From NCBI GenBank assembly GCA_002506255.1, contig DAXF01000012.1:1-15124 (forward strand): DNA of 15,124 bases. Direction: 5' to 3'. Source of the DNA: Methanomassiliicoccaceae archaeon UBA367. GTDB lineage: Archaea > Thermoplasmatota > Thermoplasmata > Methanomassiliicoccales > Methanomethylophilaceae. Position 1 is the first letter of the stretch, and each line of letters begins with the position of its first letter. Positions 1 to 6,635 of this stretch are shown piece after piece. Below the pieces are notes generated by a model. It was given only the letters and a program-made list of their open reading frames with translations. It did no database searches and had not been told where the DNA came from. A program made the position numbers and the translations under genes.

Positions 1-1212
1 GCCGAGTTCCTTCCCGAGAACAAGGGCATACGCGGTCGTCTCCTTTTCTCTGAGAATGACAAGGGGAAGATGGGGTTCGGCCTTATCGCAGGCTTCAAGG
101 ACTGGGCTGATGCGAACGGGATCACCATCGTCACCTACTGCCGCGCCACTGACCTCATCAAGAAGAACGGGGAAGTGGTGGGAGTGGAGGCGGTCGCGGG
201 GAACGAGAGAACGAGATTTTATGCCCGCCAGGGAGTCATATTCGGGACCGGCGGATATTCGCACAACAAGGAGTTCATGCAGAATTTCCAATCTGGCCCC
301 ATATACGGAGGATGCGCGGTGCCCACCAATACGGGGGATTTCATATCCATCGCCGGCAGGGCTGGTGCCAAGATCGGGAATACCAGAGGCGCATTCAGAG
401 CAGACAGCCTTGCAGAACTATATCTGGAAGATCCCGATAACCTGACAACCGTTTTCTTCATCCCGGGAGACGGCTCGATCCTCGTGAATAAGTATGGGAA
501 AAGATACGTTAATGAGAAGAGGAACTACAACGACAGAGGAAAAAGGCATTTTGACTGGGACTCAGAAAAAGCGGAATACAGAAACATGCTCACATTCTTG
601 ATAGCTGACGAGCGCACAGCCACCATGTGGCAAGGTCACCCGCCTTTCCCGGTCAAAGGGGATGCTTCGCCGAGCTATCTGATCGTAGCGGACGGTCTTG
701 ACGCTCTGGCGGACAGGATTTCCGATCGCCTGAAGAAGATCGCGGGAAGCACAGGGAGTTTCTCTCTCGATCCCTCTTTCAAGAAGAATCTGAAAGAAAC
801 CGTGAAGAGATTCAACGAATATGCCAAAGACGGCAAGGACCCGGATTTCGGACGCGGAGATTTCGATTACGACAAGGAATGGTCGATGATGCCGCCCGCC
901 GGGATCGAATGGCCGGAGAAGAGTAGCAAGAACATCACGATGCACCCTATCGACAAGCCACCTTATTACGCAGCGATCATCGGATCTGGCACATTGGACA
1001 CCAACGGCGGTCCCGTCATAGACGGCAAGGCCAGGGTACTGGATTGGTCGGACAGACCTATAGACGGCCTCTACGGCGCCGGGAACTGCATCGCATCGCC
1101 TACCGCAGATACATACTGGGGCGGAGGCAGCACCATCGGCCCGGCGATGACATTCGGATATGTAGCAGGGAAGCAGGTATCTTCAAGAGAGAAAAAGGAG
1201 CCTGGAGCATGA
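1..1212 (+). CDS. FAD-dependent oxidoreductase, fumarate reductase / 3-ketosteroid dehydrogenase-like (5' truncated by window)
   Basis: The reading frame is already open at base 1, so the N-terminus, including the dinucleotide-binding GxGxxG region, lies outside the window; 403 residues are visible. The fragment matches the C-terminal two-thirds of FAD_binding_2 flavoproteins. GVIFGTGGYS (fragment residues 78-87) is the second FAD-contact segment. VNKYGKRYVNE (162-172) resembles the Gly-Lys-Arg-[FY] active-site segment of soluble fumarate reductases and ketosteroid dehydrogenases. GLYGAGNC followed by WGGGSTIGPAMTFGY (about 356-387) is the conserved C-terminal flavin-binding end. Such enzymes pass electrons through FAD to or from an unsaturated organic substrate; the substrate cannot be read here. 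The stop overlaps the start of the CDGSH gene by 4 nt (ATGA), so the two are probably co-translated, and that iron-sulfur protein is a candidate electron partner (inference). Family confidence is high, substrate unknown. Confidence 0.85.
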   Translation, partial: AEFLPENKGIRGRLLFSENDKGKMGFGLIAGFKDWADANGITIVTYCRATDLIKKNGEVVGVEAVAGNERTRFYARQGVIFGTGGYSHNKEFMQNFQSGPIYGGCAVPTNTGDFISIAGRAGAKIGNTRGAFRADSLAELYLEDPDNLTTVFFIPGDGSILVNKYGKRYVNEKRNYNDRGKRHFDWDSEKAEYRNMLTFLIADERTATMWQGHPPFPVKGDASPSYLIVADGLDALADRISDRLKKIAGSTGSFSLDPSFKKNLKETVKRFNEYAKDGKDPDFGRGDFDYDKEWSMMPPAGIEWPEKSSKNITMHPIDKPPYYAAIIGSGTLDTNGGPVIDGKARVLDWSDRPIDGLYGAGNCIASPTADTYWGGGSTIGPAMTFGYVAGKQVSSREKKEPGA

Positions 1213-1892
1213 CAGATGAAAAGAAGACAATAAGGATTACAGAAGGGGGCGCCTATATCGTCTCTGGGTCTGTGCCCATCTCAGAGAAGATCATAACCCC
1301 GAAGGGGGAGGGATACATCTGGGAGGAAGGTGCCGAGATCGAGCAGAAGGGCAAGTATGCTCTGTGCAGGTGCGGCCGGACCGAGAGAGCACCGTTCTGT
1401 GACGGCAACCACTCCAAAGGCGCCCCGTTCAAAGGAAAGGAGACTGCCAGCAGGAAACCTTATGACAAAAGGGCCAAGACCATCAAAGGCAAGGGAATGG
1501 ATCTTAAGGACGACGGTCGCTGCGCATTCGCCCGCTTCTGCCATACTGACAGAGGAGACGTTTGGAAGCTCGCCAAGAAATCCGACGACCCAAAGAACTA
1601 CGAAGCGGCTATGAAAGCTGCGAGTGAGTGCCCCACAGGGAGGCTTGTCGCATATGACAAGGACGGGACCCCCCATGAAACGGAGTTGGACCCGGAAATA
1701 ATCGTGGTTCAGGACCCGGAGAAATCCTGCAGCGGCGGATATTACGTGAAGGGCGGGATCAGGCTCATATCCTCAGACGGAGAGGAGTACGAGACCCGCG
1801 ATCGCTACGTGCTTTGCAGATGCGGTGCCTCGAGGGATACGCCTTTCTGTGATGCCAGCCATGTGAGCCGCCACTTCAGCGACAAGGTGTGA
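1209..1892 (+). CDS. Double-CDGSH iron-sulfur protein with a central ferredoxin-like Cys segment
   Basis: This 227-residue protein has two complete CDGSH (mitoNEET-type) 2Fe-2S motifs. The first has ligands C53, C55, C64 and H68 (CRCGRTERAPFCDGNH). The second has C203, C205, C214 and H218 (CRCGASRDTPFCDASH), with Ala in place of the usual Gly after Asp. Between them, C105-x5-C111 and the later C141-P-T-G resemble the divergent mono-cluster ferredoxin (Fer4_19-like) motif, so a third cluster is possible. There is no signal peptide or membrane segment, so it is probably cytoplasmic. The chosen ATG overlaps the flavoprotein stop (ATGA) and has AAGGAG 8 nt upstream; the frame is open further upstream, but that part lies inside the flavoprotein gene. 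Known CDGSH proteins carry electrons or transfer clusters. The coupling suggests service to the upstream flavoenzyme (inference). Confidence 0.88.
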   Translation: MTDEKKTIRITEGGAYIVSGSVPISEKIITPKGEGYIWEEGAEIEQKGKYALCRCGRTERAPFCDGNHSKGAPFKGKETASRKPYDKRAKTIKGKGMDLKDDGRCAFARFCHTDRGDVWKLAKKSDDPKNYEAAMKAASECPTGRLVAYDKDGTPHETELDPEIIVVQDPEKSCSGGYYVKGGIRLISSDGEEYETRDRYVLCRCGASRDTPFCDASHVSRHFSDKV

Positions 1893-1948
1893 GTCCTCTT
1901 TAAACGAAGAGTTGCGCCGGCCTGCCTTGACCGGCCGAACTCACACCT
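1885..1948. terminator. Candidate bidirectional terminator: three-armed inverted-repeat structure between convergent genes
   Basis: A perfect 10-bp inverted repeat, AGGTGTGAGT (1885-1894) and ACTCACACCT (1939-1948), includes both stop codons of the flanking convergent genes. Between its arms lie two small hairpins: CTCTT/AAGAG (1896-1900 and 1907-1911, loop TAAACG) and GCCGG/CCGGC (1916-1920 and 1931-1935). Together they can draw a three-way junction on either strand. There is no strong U-tract, so a terminator role is only a guess from position. Part of the outer repeat arises because both genes end in GTG-TGA. Confidence 0.35.
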
Positions 1949-2579
1949 CCATATTGGTGAATCTCAAAGCGAAGAATACAGCCAGGGCCATGAAGGTGAA
2001 CATACCTGCCATTATCCCGAGAACGAACAGCGGCATGATTCCGGTCAGATACAAGATTGTAGGTATCCCCAGGAAGAAAAGACCGAAGAATACGATGACC
2101 ATGGTGAAGATGCCGCTCATGCCTCTGCTTATCTTATTGGTCATCTGTTCCGCTTCCTTCCTCACGTTCATGCAGTCCTCGTAAGAGAAGTACTTGGTCT
2201 TTCTCTCGACCTCAAGCTCTTTCGCTCTTGAGACCATATTATCAGATGTCCCGTCCCATTTGCCGGATTCGCACATGGTGAACGCAGCGTTCAGATACCA
2301 AGCATCCGGATTCCCCGGGTCGAGAGCCATGGCCGCATCGATGAGCCCCCTGATCCTGTTGTCATTGCCGAGAGGATTCCTCTTAGCTTCCAATAAATTC
2401 TTGGCCTGAACAACCTTTTCGTAAGCAGATCTGCGATCTTCCAATATCTGGCTCTGTGTCTCCCCGTACCTCTTGACGATCAAGCTCTTACCGCAGTTGA
2501 CACAGACCCCGGAACCGCTCTCGGGATCCATCTTGACATCCCCCCGGCAATAGGGGCATTCGAGGACCTGAAGCTCCAT
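1941..2579 (-). CDS. Zinc-ribbon protein with a TPR-like middle and two C-terminal membrane segments
   Basis: The product has 212 residues. It begins with a four-cysteine zinc ribbon (C8-x2-C11, C26-x2-C29). A charged helical stretch (about 45-140) follows; part of it, with the phrase ALDPGNPDAWYLNA near residues 85-98, looks like one tetratricopeptide helix pair. Two hydrophobic segments (about 157-179 and 182-206) then form a C-terminal membrane hairpin that would keep the ribbon and helical part in the cytoplasm. I do not recognise a named family. The architecture suggests a membrane-tethered adaptor, which is inference. The ATG was chosen because the ribbon begins immediately after it. 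A TATA-like ATTTATC lies about 28 nt upstream, so the transcript may be almost leaderless. It shares its strand with the Sel1-repeat gene but is separated from it by about 160 nt. Confidence 0.8.
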   Translation of the reverse strand: MELQVLECPYCRGDVKMDPESGSGVCVNCGKSLIVKRYGETQSQILEDRRSAYEKVVQAKNLLEAKRNPLGNDNRIRGLIDAAMALDPGNPDAWYLNAAFTMCESGKWDGTSDNMVSRAKELEVERKTKYFSYEDCMNVRKEAEQMTNKISRGMSGIFTMVIVFFGLFFLGIPTILYLTGIMPLFVLGIMAGMFTFMALAVFFALRFTNMEV

Positions 2580-2743
2580 GACTGATGTAGAATCCGCTTT
2601 CAGGATAAATCTGTGCGCATAGCAAACCGCTTATCCAGTTTGATAACAGCGTACCGTCTTCAGGAGCCGAAGCCGAAGAAGAGAGATGCATGCCTTCGGA
2701 TCTTGAGAGTGATGTCATGCATCATATATTTCGATGACCAGAC
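2580..2743. promoter_or_regulatory. Intergenic region with a candidate minus-strand promoter and an ATGCAT-based inverted repeat
   Basis: This is the longest gene-free stretch in the window (about 160 nt), upstream of the zinc-ribbon/two-TM gene and downstream of the Sel1 gene. On the minus strand, ATTTATC (2604-2610) sits about 28 nt before the ATG, a plausible TATA box. An 8-bp inverted repeat, GATGCATG (2685-2692) and CATGCATC (2716-2723), flanks 23 nt; each arm contains the self-complementary ATGCAT, so the arms could also act as two copies of one protein-binding site. A second AT-rich stretch (2724-2731) lies beside it. I saw no open frame or RNA gene here. Confidence 0.35.
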
Positions 2744-3820
2744 TCACTCGCATATCCGTTGGTGCTTCTCCGGTTCCTTATCGGTGAGTTTCTTCAGCTG
2801 CTCCTCTGCCTCATCGCAACCCATACGGACCGCCTCTTTCAGATGACGCAGCGCCATGGACCTGTCTGCTCTCACCCCTATTCCAAAAGAATACATAATG
2901 CCCAAACGCAAGTGTCCTTCGGGCAATCCCCTGTCTGCGACCATACGATATAGTCTGGCCGCACGTCTCGGATTCCGGCGGACGCCATCTCCGGATGAGT
3001 ATAGATCGGCCAGATTGTAAATGGCATTCAGATTTCCTCTTTTCGCAGAGATCCTGAACCACTTGGCAGCTTCTATAGAATCCTTCTCTATCCCTCTTCC
3101 CTCACGGTACATGCGGCCTATGCCGTTCTGAGCGTCCGCATCACCTAGCAGGGCCGCCTCTCCGTATATCATAAGTGCTTTCTCGAAGTCCTGCTCCAAG
3201 CCTATGCCTGACTCGTAGTGCGTTCCCAACTTGTACATGGCCTCGGCCTTGCCTCTGTAAGCGGAGATTCTGAAATGCTTCACGGCACCCTCTGGATCGC
3301 CTTCCTCTTCCAGAATCGAACCCATATTGAATGATCCGTCCGCACTGCCTCTGTTCGCAGCCTTGGAGAAGTACATCTTCGCCTTATCGTTGTCCTTCGG
3401 TACCTGCTCTCCGCGCCTGTATATGGATCCAAGACTGACAAGTGCCAGCTCGTTACCTCTTTCGGCTGCGAGATTGTACCACCCTAAGGCCTCTTCTACA
3501 TTCTTCTCTGTGTTGTATCCTGTGATGTATCTCCAGCCAAGATGAGACTGAGCATCGGATAGCCCTGCCTCGGCTGCGCTTACTACCAGCTGCATCGCTT
3601 TATCGGAATCGCGGGGAACCCCTTTTCCCTCCTCATATAGGCGGGCAAGGTTGTACATACCGATGGCGCTTCCGTTGGATGCGGCTCTCTCATACCACTT
3701 GGCCGCCTTCCTGTAACTTTTCCTGAGGATGCGCCCCTCCTCATATATCTCTCCCATATTGTTATGGGAAACGGGGCTGCCTTCCTTTTTCAATGTCTTA
3801 AGCAGAGAGGACAGAACCAT
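2744..3820 (-). CDS. Sel1-like repeat (SLR) protein
   Basis: The 358 residues consist almost entirely of about nine consecutive Sel1-type repeats of 32-38 residues, starting near residues 17, 51, 88, 124, 160, 192, 228, 264 and 300. Each follows the pattern A-x-(Y/L)-x-LG-x-x-Y-x-x-G-x-G-(V/I)-x-x-(D/N)-x-x-K-A-x-x-W-(Y/F)-x-x-A-A-x-x-G. The repeat near 160-191 is shortened (it lacks the loop before DPEGAVKHF). There is no signal peptide, membrane segment or catalytic domain, so it is probably a soluble cytoplasmic alpha-solenoid. SLR proteins generally act as scaffolds for protein complexes; the partner here is unknown. A minus-strand TATA-like CTTATACG lies about 28 nt before the ATG. The family call is secure, the function is not. 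The nearest downstream gene on the same strand is another protein with a possible TPR-like part. Confidence 0.88.
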   Translation of the reverse strand: MVLSSLLKTLKKEGSPVSHNNMGEIYEEGRILRKSYRKAAKWYERAASNGSAIGMYNLARLYEEGKGVPRDSDKAMQLVVSAAEAGLSDAQSHLGWRYITGYNTEKNVEEALGWYNLAAERGNELALVSLGSIYRRGEQVPKDNDKAKMYFSKAANRGSADGSFNMGSILEEEGDPEGAVKHFRISAYRGKAEAMYKLGTHYESGIGLEQDFEKALMIYGEAALLGDADAQNGIGRMYREGRGIEKDSIEAAKWFRISAKRGNLNAIYNLADLYSSGDGVRRNPRRAARLYRMVADRGLPEGHLRLGIMYSFGIGVRADRSMALRHLKEAVRMGCDEAEEQLKKLTDKEPEKHQRICE

Positions 3821-3841
3821 GTTGTCTAGGTATCTACAGAT

Positions 3842-3853
3842 GTACGTATAAGC
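3842..3853 (-). promoter_or_regulatory. Candidate TATA box for the Sel1-repeat gene
   Basis: Read on the minus strand this is GCTTATACGTAC, centred about 28 nt before the ATG at 3820. That is the spacing expected for an archaeal promoter whose transcript begins at or just before the start codon. No Shine-Dalgarno is visible before that ATG. Confidence 0.4.
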
Positions 3854-3877
3854 GTGTTGAGGCTACAACTGTGCAGA

Positions 3878-4393
3878 TTATGAGAGCTGGCTATCTATGC
3901 AGTCCAAACATAGCCGTCTTCCCTTCCGGATGCGCACCATGTCCTCGGACGCAGACTCGCCACAGTTCTCACATACTATGCTCTCAAGTATCTCCGCCTC
4001 GTCAGGCATGCCGTATCGGGGAGATTTCACAATAAGGATCTCCTTGTCAGACGCTGAGAGTATCCAGTCCATTATCTCATCCCGGGTCCTGCCCGTCCTG
4101 TCAAAAGGTTTTGCTACGATGCGGACGGACCTGCCGGTTCTCCTGTCGAAGAAGGAGTAGGCGTGCTTCCCAACCCGATGAAAAATCAGATTCCCCTTGC
4201 CAGCAGTACAGGCCAGTATCACTTGGACAGAATCCACCCCGCAGGCTGTGTTCTCTGATACACAGACTATTTCCTCATCCTCCGATCTGCCTATCCCCAG
4301 CTCCTTTGCTGCCAACAGGGCGGCGCGATACCCGATGGCGAGCCCGGGACATCCGTGACCGTGAAATTCCACGCATCTGCCCCAGTCATCCAT
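3878..4393 (-). CDS. FmdE-domain protein with C-terminal zinc finger
   Basis: This 171-residue protein has the FmdE hallmark FHGHGCPGLAIGYR (10-23), with the His/Cys cluster H11, H13 and C15, a second conserved segment NTACGVDSVQ (C51), and a C-terminal zinc finger C141-x2-C144 and C162-x2-C165. FmdE co-purifies with the molybdenum formylmethanofuran dehydrogenase in some methanogens, but stand-alone FmdE-domain proteins also exist and their job is unclear. No fwd/fmd gene is nearby. The ATG chosen has a near-perfect Shine-Dalgarno, AGGTGATC (4396-4403 on the minus strand), which overlaps the upstream deaminase stop codon, so translation of the two is coupled. An in-frame ATG 22 codons earlier lies inside the deaminase gene and would remove this logic. 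The family call is strong; a role in metal or molybdopterin handling is only a possibility. Confidence 0.9.
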   Translation of the reverse strand: MDDWGRCVEFHGHGCPGLAIGYRAALLAAKELGIGRSEDEEIVCVSENTACGVDSVQVILACTAGKGNLIFHRVGKHAYSFFDRRTGRSVRIVAKPFDRTGRTRDEIMDWILSASDKEILIVKSPRYGMPDEAEILESIVCENCGESASEDMVRIRKGRRLCLDCIDSQLS

Positions 4394-4404
4394 CTGATCA
4401 CCTT
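4394..4404 (-). promoter_or_regulatory. Shine-Dalgarno overlapping a stop codon (translational coupling)
   Basis: On the minus strand AAGGTGATCAG immediately precedes the FmdE-protein ATG. Its AGGTGATC matches the archaeal anti-Shine-Dalgarno at eight positions, and the TGA inside it is the stop codon of the upstream deaminase. This decides the start of the FmdE gene in favour of position 4393. Confidence 0.75.
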
Positions 4405-5687
4405 CTGCAAAGGCGGCCCCAGGCCCACTCGGATTCAGACAGGACCTTCTCCGTATCAATCGAAGTTATCCTTCCTTCTTCCAAGACTGTGTCTCCCTGG
4501 CACATCACTGTTTTAACGTTGAGACTGGATGCGGAATATGCGATATTTGATATGACGTTCTCTGGAACGAGCGGCCTGAGGTTGGGCGCCTTTCCGTCAA
4601 GTATCACGATATCCGCATACTTACCTGCCTCTATCGAACCTAGGTCCTTCTCCATGCCTATCGCCTTGGCACCTCCCCTCGTAGCGAAATCTAGAAGTTG
4701 CTGAGCGGAGCATACTCTGGCATCCCATCTGCTGGATTTCTGCAACAGACCCAGCGTCTTCATCTCTGCGAACATGTCAAGGGAGTTGTTCGTAGTGCTG
4801 CCGTCAGTACCTATGCTGACATTGACCCCGTTCTCCATCATCTCAGGTATGGGGGCCACACCGCCTGTGGCCAGCTTCATATTTGACACGGGGCATGTGG
4901 ATATGGAGGACCCTGCCTTCGCCAGCAGCCTGACCTCGTTCAGAGTGAGCCACGCCGAATGTGCGCCTATTCCGTTCTTGGATAGAGCGCCTATATGTGC
5001 CAGCCATTCTGCCGGCCTCATCCCCGTGCTCTTCCTGTGCTGATTGACTTCCCCTCTGGTCTCTGAAAGATGGAAATTCAGAGGGACATCCTTGCTGTCT
5101 GCGAATTCTTTAGCACCCAGGCACGTCTCCTCATTGCATACGTAAACGCCCTGGAGTCCGACCGCAGGGATCACTTTCCTCATACCCTTATGCGTCTCAT
5201 AGAAATGCTTGCAGTTGCTCAGAGGATTGCCTTTCTGGGTCGTGAACTCCTCATCCAAACAGCACCAGCAAAGCACCCCTCTTATGCCTGATTCTCTGAC
5301 TGCCTCGGCGATGACCTCTTGGGAATAGTAAAGGTCCACGAAAGTCGTTGTTCCTCCGCGGATCATCTCCATGCATCCCAGCCTGGCACCTATCCCTATG
5401 TCCTTATCGGACCTCTCGGAATCGACCTTGAACGCCTTATCCAGGAAATCCGGGAAGGTCATATCATCCAAGGATCCCTTCATAACAGACATGGCCACGT
5501 GGGTGTGGGTGTTTATCATCCCCGGCATAACTATGTCGCCGGAGGCATCTATCTCCCTGTCGGCAAACCCCTCATACTTGGGCCCCACAGATGATATCCT
5601 CTCACCGTTTACAACAACGTCTCCGCGAATGACCTTCCTGGAATCGTCCTGGGTGACGATCCAGGCATCCCTTATAACAGTCAGCAT
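4398..5687 (-). CDS. dadD: Amidohydrolase: 5'-deoxyadenosine / SAH / MTA deaminase
   Basis: The 429-residue protein has the metal-dependent amidohydrolase layout of the MTA/SAH deaminase family, close to the usual 420-430 residues. NTHTHVAMS (59-67) gives the first metal ligands H61 and H63. HLSET (206-210) gives H206 and E209, GAHSAW (241-246) gives H243, and GTDGSTTNNSLDMF (293-306) gives the catalytic D295. Methanogen members (DadD) convert 5'-deoxyadenosine, S-adenosylhomocysteine and methylthioadenosine to their inosine forms, clearing radical-SAM and methyltransferase by-products. Sequence alone does not fix the preferred substrate, so the symbol is tentative. It is the first gene of a two-gene unit with the FmdE-domain gene. 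It diverges from the MBL-fold gene across 74 nt. No Shine-Dalgarno is evident, and a TTAATA element about 26 nt upstream suggests a leaderless transcript. Confidence 0.9.
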   Translation of the reverse strand: MLTVIRDAWIVTQDDSRKVIRGDVVVNGERISSVGPKYEGFADREIDASGDIVMPGMINTHTHVAMSVMKGSLDDMTFPDFLDKAFKVDSERSDKDIGIGARLGCMEMIRGGTTTFVDLYYSQEVIAEAVRESGIRGVLCWCCLDEEFTTQKGNPLSNCKHFYETHKGMRKVIPAVGLQGVYVCNEETCLGAKEFADSKDVPLNFHLSETRGEVNQHRKSTGMRPAEWLAHIGALSKNGIGAHSAWLTLNEVRLLAKAGSSISTCPVSNMKLATGGVAPIPEMMENGVNVSIGTDGSTTNNSLDMFAEMKTLGLLQKSSRWDARVCSAQQLLDFATRGGAKAIGMEKDLGSIEAGKYADIVILDGKAPNLRPLVPENVISNIAYSASSLNVKTVMCQGDTVLEEGRITSIDTEKVLSESEWAWGRLCRR

Positions 5688-5706
5688 GCCGTCTAATCCT
5701 GTTGCT

Positions 5707-5718
5707 CCGTATTAACGG
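5707..5718 (-). promoter_or_regulatory. Candidate promoter element / dyad for the deaminase operon
   Basis: The dyad CCGT-ATTA-ACGG reads CCGTTAATACGG on the minus strand. The AT-rich centre lies 23-28 nt before the deaminase ATG, where a TATA box would sit for a leaderless message, and the CCGT/ACGG arms flank it. It lies in the divergent spacer shared with the MBL-fold gene. Confidence 0.35.
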
Positions 5719-5761
5719 TTTCCGCCTTAAGACTGAAATATCCTATAGGCGATGGGGCTCC

Positions 5762-6595
5762 ATGCCCTCTAAGCTCATCCTCCTCGGCACAGGCGGGGGA
5801 CGGCACACGACAATGTTCCAGGCACGCAGCACAGGAGGTTTGCTTCTAAGCGCCCGCGGTTCCTGGGTGCATGTGGACCCGGGGCCGGGCGCCCTTGTGA
5901 ACATGATGAGGATAGGGTATAATCTGGAGGGAACGGACGGCATCGTGATCTCCCACTGTCATCCCGACCATTACTCAGATGCCGAAGTTGCGATAGAGGG
6001 CATGAGCCACGGCGGCTGGGTCAGAAAAGGCGATCTTTACGGGACCAAGAGCGTCATGGACGGCTCGGACGGTCTCGGCCCATGTATATCGAAGTATCAC
6101 CAGGGCCTTGCCTCCGGGAGGCATCTGGTGAAGGCGGGGGACCGGCTGAGCATATGCGGGATACCTACTGAGATCACAAAAACCGAACACAGCGATCCCT
6201 GCAATGTGGGTTTCAGATTCGATACGGGAGAAGGTATCGTCTCATACGTTAGCGACACATCATACTCAGAAGAGATAGCAGAGCAGCACATAGGCGCACG
6301 TATCCTCCTTCTGCCTGTTACCACCCCGTCCGGTAACCGCATAAAGTACCATCTTTGCACCGACGATGCCTTCGACTTCATAGACATCGTGAAGCCTGAG
6401 CTTGCCGTGTTCGTGCACATGGGCATAGTGATGCTCAGGCGAGATGCAGACGCACAAGCCAAGGAAGTGGAGAGAACGACGGGCGTACGTACCGTAGCAG
6501 GAAAGGACCTCATGACGTTGGATCTTGAGGAAGAGGTGAAGATAGGGAGCGCACCTCTCCGCAGCGAAACCTGGAACCCTGCCTGGAATATCTGA
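5762..6595 (+). CDS. Metallo-beta-lactamase-fold hydrolase
   Basis: This 277-residue protein has the MBL-fold signature SHCHPDHYSD (64-73), giving the HxHxDH ligands H65, H67, D69 and H70. Further candidate ligands are D165 (YVSDTSYS), H197 and H219 (FVHMG). The opening LILLGTGGGRH and DPGPGALV resemble the tRNase Z / Lactamase_B_2 subgroup, where the loop after strand 1 reads GTGG. It lacks the long exosite arm of a typical tRNase Z, and its substrate cannot be told from sequence. The ATG at 5762 was chosen because the conserved first strand starts right after it; the alternative TTG 20 codons earlier would add sequence not typical of the fold. AAATA about 24 nt upstream could be a TATA element for a leaderless transcript. 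The next gene begins 40 nt downstream but appears to have its own promoter. Confidence 0.85.
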   Translation: MPSKLILLGTGGGRHTTMFQARSTGGLLLSARGSWVHVDPGPGALVNMMRIGYNLEGTDGIVISHCHPDHYSDAEVAIEGMSHGGWVRKGDLYGTKSVMDGSDGLGPCISKYHQGLASGRHLVKAGDRLSICGIPTEITKTEHSDPCNVGFRFDTGEGIVSYVSDTSYSEEIAEQHIGARILLLPVTTPSGNRIKYHLCTDDAFDFIDIVKPELAVFVHMGIVMLRRDADAQAKEVERTTGVRTVAGKDLMTLDLEEEVKIGSAPLRSETWNPAWNI

Positions 6596-6596
6596 T

Positions 6597-6615
6597 TCAA
6601 CACATGTTGATATAC
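6597..6615 (+). promoter_or_regulatory. Palindromic candidate operator abutting a TATA box
   Basis: TCAACA-CA-TGTTGA (6597-6610) is a perfect 6-bp inverted repeat with a 2-nt centre. It runs directly into ATATAC (6610-6615), about 24 nt before the ATG of the zinc-ribbon gene. The palindrome covers the place where the BRE would lie, so a bound regulator could block TFB. Spacing implies a leaderless transcript. No experimental evidence exists here. Confidence 0.45.
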
Positions 6616-6635
6616 CCCAATATCTTTTCCCGAAT

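Noticed and set aside
1044..1208. 55-codon N-terminal extension of the CDGSH protein
   Set aside because: It lies wholly inside the flavoprotein gene. The ATG at 1209 has AAGGAG upstream and the ATGA overlap.
4394..4459. 22-codon N-terminal extension of the FmdE protein
   Set aside because: It overlaps the end of the deaminase gene, and the near-perfect Shine-Dalgarno sits just before the inner ATG at 4393.
4111..4704. 197-codon plus-strand frame across the FmdE and deaminase genes
   Set aside because: It lies opposite two genes with clear family motifs; its Arg/Ser/Pro-rich product looks like an antisense translation.
5702..5761. TTG start 20 codons upstream of the MBL-fold protein
   Set aside because: The ATG at 5762 directly precedes the conserved first strand, and a TATA-like element fits that start.
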